A stretch of 9,146 nucleotides of DNA from Lachnospiraceae bacterium UBA3821 (GTDB lineage: Bacteria > Bacillota > Clostridia > Lachnospirales > Lachnospiraceae), in NCBI GenBank assembly GCA_002368865.1, contig DFDT01000039.1, forward strand, positions 7,236 to 16,381. Reading direction: 5' to 3'. The position numbers and the translations under genes are program-made. Positions 1 through 5,816 of this stretch are shown here, one piece after another. Positions within the stretch are counted from its first letter, which is position 1. The number at the start of each line of letters is the position of its first letter. The notes beneath the pieces are model-generated. The model did no database searches. It was not told the DNA's origin and worked only from the letters and a program-made list of their open reading frames with translations.

Positions 1-186
1 CTGGTGGACGGCGTGAAAGAGCCGGGAAAGGTAGAGAAAGAATTGTGGAAGATCATTCCGCCCGAGGAGGGAAATGATTTCTGCCATCGCCTGGTGGATC
101 ACGGACGCGCGGTTTGTACCGCCAGAACAAAGCCCTATTGTGACAAATGCTGCGTGCGGGATATCTGCAAGCAGGTGTTGGCATAA
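1..186 (+). CDS. nth: Endonuclease III (DNA glycosylase/AP lyase), C-terminal end, 5'-truncated by the window
   Basis: This is the last 61 residues of an endonuclease III-type base-excision repair enzyme, which removes oxidised pyrimidines from DNA and nicks the abasic site. The visible part holds the family's C-terminal 4Fe-4S loop. A His-Gly-Arg-Ala-Val-Cys run is followed by three more cysteines in the pattern C-X7-C-X2-C-X5-C. The reading frame is already open at base 1, so the helix-hairpin-helix motif and the catalytic Lys and Asp lie upstream of the window. The family norm is C-X6-C-X2-C-X5-C, so the first spacing is one residue longer here. The alternative, MutY, carries a similar cluster but normally continues with a further C-terminal domain. 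This protein stops four residues after the last cysteine, which fits Nth better. The next gene starts 53 bases downstream. Confidence 0.88.
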   Translation: MVDGVKEPGKVEKELWKIIPPEEGNDFCHRLVDHGRAVCTARTKPYCDKCCVRDICKQVLA

Positions 187-216
187 TTGGTATGAAGATG
201 CATTTGTAATTACAAT
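187..216 (+). promoter_or_regulatory. Weak candidate promoter with a 12-bp palindrome over the -10
   Basis: The gap after nth holds TTGGTA (187-192), an 18-base spacer and TACAAT (211-216), a mediocre match to a vegetative promoter. The -10 overlaps a perfect 12-bp palindrome, TTGTAATTACAA, at 204-215, which could be a repressor half-site pair. I do not recognise the operator type. The downstream gene could equally be read through from nth. Confidence 0.25.
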
Positions 217-239
217 ATTAGCGTAGGAGATTTGGGGAC

Positions 240-920
240 ATGGAATCTGCATATCAACAGAAGCTGGAACAGGTGAGGGAATATGAAAAGAACGGAGAGT
301 TGGAACGAGCGGAAGCAGGCTATCATTCACTGACGGCAGAGTATCCGGAGAAGTTCGGCGCATGGTGGGCATACGCCAGATTTTATATGGAGCGCCTGAT
401 GGAGCAGGAGCCCTGTCCTCCGTATCGTGAGATCAGCCTGGAGAGTGTGATGCTCACGAAGGCTTTGGGCGTAGCGGATCATTCCCAACAGCTGTTTATC
501 AAGCAGCGGATCGCCGAGTATAAAGCGGCCTGGGCGGTCAAATGCGAAGAGAGTGCGCAGAGAACCCGGGATGCGTTAAAAAAGTTCAGGGATTTTGAGA
601 GTTTTGTGGAAAGATTCCATGAAGCGTATGAGTCCGGGCGTGACGATGCGGATCATTATTTCAAGCTTCTGAGACATGGCAGGAAAGCACTGTATTTTGA
701 AAAAATATCTCAGCAGGACAATCATAAGGCAGATATCGTAAAGTATACCTACAACAACTGGAACGAGCACAATTACAGACTGACCGGATTGTTTGATGAG
801 GCGGCGGATTTTGATCTGTATGTAAAGGATTTCGACGGAGAGCGGGTGGTGTTGGTGTATGTCTACACCGAGGAGAAGATTCAGAAGCATATGGTGATTG
901 AACTTTCCAAAAAGAAATGA
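240..920 (+). CDS. Hypothetical protein, 226 aa, TPR-like N-terminus
   Basis: I do not recognise this gene. The ATG at 240 follows AGGAGA (225-230) at a 9-base spacing, so the start is well supported. Residues about 5-50 look like one tetratricopeptide-type helical hairpin: an E/K-rich helix, the stretch NGELERAEAGYHSL, then a P at residue 36 and a W/Y-rich helix. Residues about 85-130 are charged and helical (many K, E and R). The last 60 residues are richer in aromatic and beta-branched residues (YVKDFDGERVVLVYVY), suggesting a small beta-rich C-terminal module. There is no signal peptide or membrane segment, so the protein is probably cytoplasmic. A TPR would imply a protein-binding role, but a single repeat is weak evidence. 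The neighbours, a DNA-repair gene upstream and a spore-type hydrolase downstream, do not point to a function. Base use resembles the flanking genes. Confidence 0.8.
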   Translation: MESAYQQKLEQVREYEKNGELERAEAGYHSLTAEYPEKFGAWWAYARFYMERLMEQEPCPPYREISLESVMLTKALGVADHSQQLFIKQRIAEYKAAWAVKCEESAQRTRDALKKFRDFESFVERFHEAYESGRDDADHYFKLLRHGRKALYFEKISQQDNHKADIVKYTYNNWNEHNYRLTGLFDEAADFDLYVKDFDGERVVLVYVYTEEKIQKHMVIELSKKK

Positions 921-928
921 CATATAAT
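898..928 (+). promoter_or_regulatory. Candidate promoter for the LysM-GH18 gene, possibly sporulation sigma
   Basis: CATATAAT at 921-928 fits the sigma-E -10 pattern CATAnnnT, and it contains TATAAT (923-928). Upstream, GAACTTT (900-906) lies 14 bases away and partly fits the sigma-E -35 box. TGAACT (899-904) partly fits sigma-G. For sigma-A the pair would be TTGAAC (898-903) and TATAAT with a long 19-base spacer. A start site near 935 would fall after the possible TTG start at 930, which favours the ATG at 966 for the gene. The choice of sigma factor is an inference from sequence plus the spore-related product. Confidence 0.45.
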
Positions 929-965
929 ATTGCGATGTCTTAAAATGCAAAGAGAGCAGAGTCTT

Positions 966-2108
966 ATGCGAATCTATGTAGTACAACCCGGTGACACTTT
1001 GAATGAAATCGCAGGGAAAACCGGCGTTTCCACTTATCAGATTGCTTTGGACAATCAGTTGATCTATCCTTATGAGCTTGCCGTCGGGCAAGCTCTTTTG
1101 ATTTCGGATGGGAGCGGAGGGCCGGACAGAAATATTTATGTCAGCGGCTATGCCTATCCGTTTATCAGCCGCTGGGTATTGGAGCAGACACTGCCGTATC
1201 TGTCGGAATTGCCGATTTTTTCCTATGGTTTTACAAGTTATGGGGAATTACTGGCGCCGGAATTGGATGAGACGTGGATGATCACTGCGGCTTGGGCAAA
1301 AGAGGTGGCGCCGATCCTGACACTGACGCCGCTTGGACCGGACGGCCGATTTAACAATAATCTCATCAGTTCCGTGGTGAATAATCCGATTTACACGCAA
1401 AATCTGATCCAGAACCTGCTGGCGGTCATGGAGCGGAAAGGATATCAGGGGGTCAACATTGACTTTGAATATATCCGGGCACAGGACAGGGATGCCTTCA
1501 CGGGATTTGTGCGACAGGTGGCGGATACCATGCGAACATACGGGTATCGGACCTCGGTGGCGCTGGCGCCCAAGGTTTCCGCTGACCAGGAGGGACTGCT
1601 GTATCAGGGCAAAGATTACGGCGGCTTGGGCGCTGTGGCGGATCACGTGCTGTTAATGACCTATGAATGGGGTTATACCTACGGCCCGCCCATGGCGGTG
1701 GCGCCTTTAAATCAGGTGCGTCGGGTGGTGGAATATGCGCTGGAGGAGATTCCTGCTGCGAAAATTGACTTAGGAATTCCAAATTATGGCTATGACTGGC
1801 CGCTGCCCTTTGAACGGGGTGTGACAAAGGCGGATTCTATCGGCAATGTGGAGGCCGTGCGGATTGCAGTGGAGCGGGGCGCGGATATTCAGTTTGACGA
1901 GATCGCACAGAGTCCTTATTTTACGTACTTTGACAATCAGACCGGCGTGGAGCATGAAGTGTGGTTTGAAGATGTGCGCAGCATGCAGGCGCGGTTTGAT
2001 CTGATCAAAGAATATGGACTCAGAGGGTGCGGATACTGGCAGATCATGCAGTGGTTCCGGGCGAACTGGGTGCTGCTGGCGGATAATTTTATAATTCAAA
2101 GACTCTGA
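966..2108 (+). CDS. LysM and glycoside hydrolase family 18 protein (YaaH/SleL-type spore peptidoglycan hydrolase)
   Basis: This is a predicted spore-cortex or peptidoglycan hydrolase of 380 residues. A single LysM domain (residues about 2-46, beginning RIYVVQPGDTLNEIA) should bind peptidoglycan or chitin-like glycan. A GH18 barrel follows from about residue 57. The GH18 active-site strand reads QGVNIDFEYI, with Asp166 and the catalytic acid Glu168. The earlier acidic positions of the DxxDxDxE pattern are Gln161 and Asn164. Other family marks are MTYEW (231-235), a GIPNYGYDW stretch and a late GYW (356-358). There is no signal peptide, as in SleL/YaaH, which reach the spore coat or cortex without export. 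Bacillus SleL has two LysM domains; this has one. The start at 966 is chosen because LysM begins at once and the longer TTG (930) and ATG (945) starts lack a ribosome site. The site for 966 is itself weak (AGAGAG, 951-956). The stop codon sits inside an inverted repeat. Confidence 0.88.
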   Translation: MRIYVVQPGDTLNEIAGKTGVSTYQIALDNQLIYPYELAVGQALLISDGSGGPDRNIYVSGYAYPFISRWVLEQTLPYLSELPIFSYGFTSYGELLAPELDETWMITAAWAKEVAPILTLTPLGPDGRFNNNLISSVVNNPIYTQNLIQNLLAVMERKGYQGVNIDFEYIRAQDRDAFTGFVRQVADTMRTYGYRTSVALAPKVSADQEGLLYQGKDYGGLGAVADHVLLMTYEWGYTYGPPMAVAPLNQVRRVVEYALEEIPAAKIDLGIPNYGYDWPLPFERGVTKADSIGNVEAVRIAVERGADIQFDEIAQSPYFTYFDNQTGVEHEVWFEDVRSMQARFDLIKEYGLRGCGYWQIMQWFRANWVLLADNFIIQRL

Positions 2109-2134
2109 CATCAGATTATTTTGAATTATAAAAT
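2086..2134. repeat. 15-bp perfect inverted repeat at the 3' end of the GH18 gene
   Basis: ATTTTATAATTCAAA (2086-2100) is repeated as its exact reverse complement at 2120-2134, with a 19-base loop that holds the GH18 stop codon (2106-2108). The loop contains a smaller TCTG/CAGA pairing (2104-2107 with 2112-2115). The stem has only two G-C pairs and no trailing run of T, so it is not a standard intrinsic terminator. It could still slow or end transcription, or protect the 3' end of the mRNA. The right arm ends six bases before the -35 box of the next promoter, so as DNA it could also act as an AT-rich upstream element. Confidence 0.7.
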
Positions 2135-2140
2135 ATAGGA

Positions 2141-2169
2141 TTGACATAATGATTAAATGGCATTATAAT
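2141..2169 (+). promoter_or_regulatory. Exact-consensus vegetative promoter for the Uma2 gene
   Basis: TTGACA (2141-2146) and TATAAT (2164-2169) are separated by exactly 17 bases, a perfect match to the sigma-A/sigma-70 consensus. AT-rich sequence lies just upstream. A start site near 2176 is expected, giving a leader of about 84 bases before the ATG at 2260. Such promoters are usually strong unless repressed, and a 12-bp repeat overlaps the -10. Confidence 0.85.
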
Positions 2170-2207
2170 ACAAAACATCTAAAGCGCATAAGCATTTAAA
2201 TGGCATT
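2153..2207. repeat. 12-bp direct repeat around the Uma2 transcription start (candidate operators)
   Basis: TTAAATGGCATT occurs at 2153-2164, in the promoter spacer and touching the -10, and again at 2196-2207 in the leader. The copies are 43 bases apart. The core AATGGCATT is nearly palindromic, and in the second copy the dyad widens to AAATGGCATTT (2198-2208). The placement on both sides of the expected start site suggests repressor binding. This is inference; no regulator gene is visible here. Confidence 0.4.
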
Positions 2208-2244
2208 TCAGCCGATTTTTCCAAAGATATCAAAATTTAATCAC

Positions 2245-2251
2245 AAGGAGG
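2245..2251 (+). promoter_or_regulatory. Ribosome binding site that fixes the Uma2 start
   Basis: AAGGAGG lies 8 bases before the ATG at 2260. The upstream in-frame ATG at 2200 has no such site, so the extra 20 residues it would add are not supported. Confidence 0.88.
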
Positions 2252-2259
2252 ATGAAAGA

Positions 2260-2838
2260 ATGGGTAAGGATACAACACAGAAGACATTGGCTGACTATTT
2301 GAGTCTTCCGGAAGGAGCCCGGGTAGAATTGATCAATGGAGTGTTTTATGACATGGCGGCGCCGACTGTGATCCATCAGGTGATCGCGCATCAGGTCGGA
2401 CATATGCTCGGAACCTATGTTGACCAAAACGGCGGGGACTGCATTGTGCTTAACGCTCCGACGGATGTGCAACTGTTCGCGGATGATAAAACAATGGTAC
2501 AGCCGGATGTGCTTGTGGTATGTGACAGAAAGCGGCTCACCAGGGAACGGTTGGTAGGGCAACCGGATCTGGCAATAGAGGTTGTATCGGAAAGCAACTG
2601 GATGACAGACGTTCATATCAAGAAGAAGCTGTATTTTGAGGCTGGAGTCCGCGAGTATTGGATTCTGTTTCCGAAGGAAAAGAAGATACAGGTATATGAT
2701 TTCGAGAGCGGCGCAGATGTTGTACCGAAGGAATATTCGTTTCAGGATAAGGTGCCCGTCGGAATATGGGGTGGAAAATGCTGCATTGACTTTCAACAGA
2801 TTTATGAAAAATATTGCTTTTTGGAGAAGGAAAAATAA
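2260..2838 (+). CDS. Uma2 family protein (DUF820, predicted PD-(D/E)XK nuclease fold)
   Basis: This is a 192-residue protein of the Uma2 family, a restriction-endonuclease-like fold whose biological role is largely unknown. The nuclease-type residues appear in order: Asp83 in QPDVLVV, Glu107 in PDLAIEVVSES, then Asp117-xxx-Lys121-xxx-Tyr125 followed by AGVREYWI. An N-terminal RVELINGVFYDM stretch and the conserved His-rich helix (IHQVIAHQVG) also fit the family. All expected acidic and lysine positions are present, so it could be an active nuclease. The length is close to the usual size of about 190 residues. It stands alone, with its own strong promoter upstream and a separate promoter for pdp downstream, so it is probably a single-gene transcript. 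The AT-rich flanks and sporadic family distribution suggest that it was acquired by transfer. The family assignment is firm; the substrate is unknown. Confidence 0.9.
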   Translation: MGKDTTQKTLADYLSLPEGARVELINGVFYDMAAPTVIHQVIAHQVGHMLGTYVDQNGGDCIVLNAPTDVQLFADDKTMVQPDVLVVCDRKRLTRERLVGQPDLAIEVVSESNWMTDVHIKKKLYFEAGVREYWILFPKEKKIQVYDFESGADVVPKEYSFQDKVPVGIWGGKCCIDFQQIYEKYCFLEKEK

Positions 2839-2857
2839 GCGTTAAAATAGAAATGTT

Positions 2858-2887
2858 AATGACATTTGTCGTTATTGCCGTTATAAT
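2858..2887 (+). promoter_or_regulatory. Promoter of the pdp operon, with a dyad over the -35 box
   Basis: ATGACA (2859-2864), a 17-base spacer and TATAAT (2882-2887) form a strong vegetative promoter with one mismatch. The dyad AAnGACA-TT-TGTCnTT (2858-2873) covers the -35, so a repressor bound there would block RNA polymerase. Nucleoside-catabolic genes are often controlled by DeoR- or CytR-like repressors, but this dyad is not an operator I can name. The start site would be near 2894, leaving a leader of about 38 bases. Confidence 0.7.
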
Positions 2888-2931
2888 AATTTACAGAGGG
2901 ATAGCAAAATGCATGGAAGGAGGTACCTACA

Positions 2932-4236
2932 ATGCGGATGTACGATATCATCATGAAAAAACGGAATGGCGGCGAGCTTTCCAAGGAAGAAATCGACTTT
3001 TTTATCGAGGGCTATACCAAGGGGGAGATTCCGGACTATCAGGTTTCTGCGCTGATGATGGCGATTTATTTTCGGAAGATGACCAAAGCGGAGACCCATG
3101 CGCTGACCATGGCCATGGCGCACAGCGGAGATATGCTGGATCTGTCGGCGATCAAGGGCATTAAGGTGGATAAGCACAGCACCGGCGGTGTGGGCGACAA
3201 GACATCATTGGCGTTGACCCCTATGGTGGCGGCCTGCGGTATTCCCGTGGCGAAGATGAGCGGCAGAGGGCTGGGACATACCGGCGGAACCATTGACAAA
3301 TTGGAGAGCTTTCCCGGTTTTTCCACCTCCATCTCCACGGAGCAGTTTATTGAGAATGTGAATCGGATCGGCATCGCAATCATGGGGCAGACGGCGGATC
3401 TGGCACCGGCGGACAAGAAGCTGTATGCTTTGCGGGACGTAACGGCCACAGTGGACAACATGTCTCTGATTGCCAGCTCTATCATGAGCAAGAAGCTGGC
3501 GGCAGGGGCGGATGCCATTGTGCTGGATGTGAAGACCGGAAGCGGCGCATTTATGAAGAAAGAGGAGGATGCGCTGGCGCTGGCACACGAGATGGTGGAC
3601 ATCGGCAATGCGGCGGGCAGGCGGACGATCGCCGTGGTCTCCGATATGGATCAGCCGCTGGGACGGGCGGTCGGCAATGCGCTGGAGGTAAAGGAGGCAA
3701 TCGCGACTTTACAGGGACAGGGGCCGGAGGATTTTGTGGAGCTTTGTCTGACGTTGGGCAGTCAGATGCTGTTCGCGGGAAGAAAGGCTCAGACAACCGA
3801 AGAAGCCAGGCAGAAGCTAGAGGCGGTCATTGCGGACGGCAGTGCGTTAAAGAAATTGGCGGCGTTTGTGGAGGCACAGGGCGGTGACAGCGCAGCGGTC
3901 TATGATCCGGAGCTTTTGCCGAAAGCGACCATCATTCAGCCTGTTCCTGCGCCACAGAGCGGATTTGTGCAGCAGATTGCCTGCGATGAGATCGGGATCT
4001 GTTCGTTGCTGCTGGGCGGCGGACGGGAGACCAAGGAGAGCGAGATCGATCTTTCCGTAGGGCTTATCTTGGAGAAAAAGGTCGGTGATCCCGTGGAAAA
4101 AGGGGAGCCGTTAGCTTTTCTGCATGGCAATGACAGTCGGAAGCTGGAGGCTGCCGAAAAGAGATTTCTGGCTGCTTACCGGATCGGTGAGGAGAAGCCG
4201 GAAAAAAGGTCAGGCATCATCAAGCATATTATCTGA
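2932..4236 (+). CDS. pdp: Pyrimidine-nucleoside phosphorylase
   Basis: This cytoplasmic salvage enzyme splits uridine, deoxyuridine and thymidine with phosphate into the free base and (deoxy)ribose-1-phosphate. It has 434 residues, almost the same length as the Bacillus enzyme. The phosphate-binding run K81-H82-S83-T84-GGVGDK, the family signature [16 protein letters not shown] (110-125) and the base-binding residues Arg168, Ser183 and Lys187 fall at the same numbers as in the Geobacillus enzyme. The order is an alpha domain (1-65), a linker and alpha/beta domain, and a C-terminal domain from about residue 340. A strong AAGGAGGT site (2917-2924) lies 7 bases before the ATG. This specificity (pyrimidine rather than strict thymidine phosphorylase) is the Firmicute norm and cannot be proved from sequence. 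It is the first gene of the run leading to ybeY, with yqfC starting 22 bases after its stop. Confidence 0.96.
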   Translation: MRMYDIIMKKRNGGELSKEEIDFFIEGYTKGEIPDYQVSALMMAIYFRKMTKAETHALTMAMAHSGDMLDLSAIKGIKVDKHSTGGVGDKTSLALTPMVAACGIPVAKMSGRGLGHTGGTIDKLESFPGFSTSISTEQFIENVNRIGIAIMGQTADLAPADKKLYALRDVTATVDNMSLIASSIMSKKLAAGADAIVLDVKTGSGAFMKKEEDALALAHEMVDIGNAAGRRTIAVVSDMDQPLGRAVGNALEVKEAIATLQGQGPEDFVELCLTLGSQMLFAGRKAQTTEEARQKLEAVIADGSALKKLAAFVEAQGGDSAAVYDPELLPKATIIQPVPAPQSGFVQQIACDEIGICSLLLGGGRETKESEIDLSVGLILEKKVGDPVEKGEPLAFLHGNDSRKLEAAEKRFLAAYRIGEEKPEKRSGIIKHII

Positions 4237-4258
4237 TCCCAAACCATATCCTGTTAGT

Positions 4259-4558
4259 ATGAGAGAGCGTAAATTATCGGAATCAAAACAGGAAAAAATA
4301 CAAAAAAAAGCCAAATTGCTGGAATCTCTGCAGTTGCCCAAGGATGTCTGTATGGGGGCCATGCGGATCACGATGACGGGAAATCTGGAGGCATGGGTGG
4401 AGAATTACAGAGGGCTTTTGGAATATACGGATCAGACGATCCTTCTGCAGGGCAAAAATTGTCAGGCATGTTTCGAGGGGAAAGGACTTTCCATTGATTA
4501 CTATACCAATGAGGACATGAAGATCAGCGGATGTATTCAATGTATCCGGTATTTGTGA
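4259..4558 (+). CDS. yqfC: Sporulation protein YqfC
   Basis: This small protein of 99 residues belongs to the YqfC family, found across endospore formers; in B. subtilis it is made in the mother cell under sigma-E. Its molecular function is not known. Family marks are LPKDV (26-30), RITMTGN (36-42) and VENYRGLLEY (47-56), followed by a beta-rich C-terminus. The first 20 residues are basic and helical. There is no signal peptide or membrane helix, so any membrane association would come through its partner YqfD, encoded 16 bases downstream. The ATG at 4259 matches the family length, but no convincing ribosome site lies before it. Translation may be coupled to pdp, which ends 22 bases upstream. 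Longer in-frame starts would run back inside pdp and are not supported. Confidence 0.9.
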   Translation: MRERKLSESKQEKIQKKAKLLESLQLPKDVCMGAMRITMTGNLEAWVENYRGLLEYTDQTILLQGKNCQACFEGKGLSIDYYTNEDMKISGCIQCIRYL

Positions 4559-4574
4559 AAAAGGAGTCTTATCT

Positions 4575-5816
4575 ATGCCTGACATTTTGAGATATATCAA
4601 AGGGTATCTGCGGATTCGCGTGACGGGCTTTTCACCGGAGCGTTTCATGAATCTCTGCGGAAACAAGGAAATCCTGCTTTGGGACATCGTGCGGGAAAAA
4701 GACGGTTATTGTATGTGCGTCAGTCTGCGAAGTTTTTACAGGCTGAAGGCGATTGTGCGCAAGACAAGGACAAAGGTAGTCATTCTGGAAAGAAATGGAC
4801 TGCCTTTTTTGTTGCCCTTTGTCCGAAAGCGCAGTGTGTTTATGCTGGGGCTTTTTCTGGCCATTGTATTTTGGTATCTGTCCGGATATTTCGTGTGGGA
4901 TATCGAGCTGGACGGAAATCATCGCGTTACGTCCGATCAGATTGAGGCGTTTTTGGAGGAAAATCAGGTCAGAGCCGGAATGTGGCAGAAGGATCTGGAT
5001 ATTGAAACCCTGGAAAAACAGATCCGTCGGACGTTTCCCATGGTGATCTGGACGTCTGTGAAATTGGACGGAACCAAGCTTTTGATCTCCGTAAAAGAGA
5101 ATGATGCCCCTGTTCTGGTTCCGGAAAACGAGATTGTGGAGCGGATCGGGACAAATCTGGTGTCCGAATTTGACGGCGTCATTGTTTCCATCGTGGTGCG
5201 GAACGGCGTGCCGTTGGTCAAGGCCGGCGATGTTGTGGAGCGGGGCACGGTCCTGGTGGACGGCAAGGTCCCGGTCTATCAGGAAGACGGAACGGTCAGA
5301 CAGTATATCCTGCGGGAGGCGGACGCGGATATCGTGATAGAACATACCAAATTGTTTGAAACGGAGCTTGGCTATGATTACATGGAGAAATTGTATACAG
5401 GCCGGGAAAAGGTCCAGTATTTTATCAGGATCGGCAAAAAAGGAGAGTATAAGATCCCGGTAGAGCGACCTTTTCTGCAGTATGACCGTCTGATGCGGTC
5501 CGGCAGGCCGGGGGTCTTGGAGAAACTCAGGATTCCGGTATTTTTGGGCTCGTATACCTACAGAGAATATCAGAATGTGGAGCATTTATATGACCAGGAA
5601 GCGGCAAGGGAAATTCTGGAAAAAGAGTTAGCGCAATTTTTGCAAACTTTAGAACAAAAAGGGGTACAAATTATTGAAAAAGATGTTACAATAGATACTG
5701 AGAAAGAAGGCTTTGTCTTAAGAGGAACTTTTACCGTTCAGGAAAAAGCCGGCAGACAGGTCGAGATCGACAGGGGAGAGACAGACGTTCATGACATTGG
5801 AGACGACGAAGAATGA
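4575..5816 (+). CDS. yqfD: Sporulation protein YqfD (membrane-anchored)
   Basis: This is a 413-residue sporulation protein of the YqfD family, always paired with yqfC and expected in the mother-cell membrane; its exact role is unresolved. Residues 1-80 form a conserved cytoplasmic part. One membrane helix (about 87-107, VFMLGLFLAIVFWYLSGYF) follows a basic RKR. After it comes VWDIELDGNHRVTSDQIEAFL (107-127), which resembles the beta-alpha start of a POTRA-like domain, and the segment GVPLVKAGDVVERGTVLVDG (211-230) resembles a barrel-sandwich hairpin. These two domain readings are inference. The C-terminus (about 340-370) is helical and probably coiled. AAGGAG (4561-4566) lies 8 bases before the ATG. 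The last 26 bases overlap the start of phoH in another frame, which implies coupled translation. Codons around 5625-5720 are unusually AT-rich compared with the rest. Confidence 0.92.
   Translation: MPDILRYIKGYLRIRVTGFSPERFMNLCGNKEILLWDIVREKDGYCMCVSLRSFYRLKAIVRKTRTKVVILERNGLPFLLPFVRKRSVFMLGLFLAIVFWYLSGYFVWDIELDGNHRVTSDQIEAFLEENQVRAGMWQKDLDIETLEKQIRRTFPMVIWTSVKLDGTKLLISVKENDAPVLVPENEIVERIGTNLVSEFDGVIVSIVVRNGVPLVKAGDVVERGTVLVDGKVPVYQEDGTVRQYILREADADIVIEHTKLFETELGYDYMEKLYTGREKVQYFIRIGKKGEYKIPVERPFLQYDRLMRSGRPGVLEKLRIPVFLGSYTYREYQNVEHLYDQEAAREILEKELAQFLQTLEQKGVQIIEKDVTIDTEKEGFVLRGTFTVQEKAGRQVEIDRGETDVHDIGDDEE

Noticed and set aside
930..965. TTG start at 930 or ATG at 945 for the GH18 gene
   Set aside because: Neither has a ribosome site, the TTG lies upstream of the expected transcript start, and LysM begins immediately after the ATG at 966.
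2149..2199. Short ATG reading frame of 16 codons as a leader peptide
   Set aside because: Its start lies inside the promoter, upstream of the expected transcript start, and it has no ribosome site.
2200..2259. Longer Uma2 start at the ATG at 2200
   Set aside because: No ribosome site precedes it, while AAGGAGG sits 8 bases before the ATG at 2260, and the extra 20 residues do not resemble the family.
2909..2956. Fifteen-codon upstream reading frame overlapping the pdp start
   Set aside because: It has no ribosome site of its own, and the strong AAGGAGGT inside it is placed for pdp.
4225..4252. Possible sigma-E -10 boxes CATATTAT (4225-4232) and CATATCCT (4245-4252) before yqfC
   Set aside because: No matching -35 element lies about 14 bases upstream of the first, and the second would start transcription at the ATG itself. 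An internal sporulation promoter is biologically plausible but not supported.
4632..5585. Long minus-strand open frame opposite yqfD, and similar ones opposite phoH and pdp
   Set aside because: They lie entirely under well-identified genes, show no family motifs and have low-complexity, codon-shadow composition.
5625..5720. AT-rich patch at the end of yqfD as an internal promoter for phoH
   Set aside because: TTGAAA (5674) and TACAAT (5687) are only 7 bases apart, and other pairings need poor boxes or wrong spacings.
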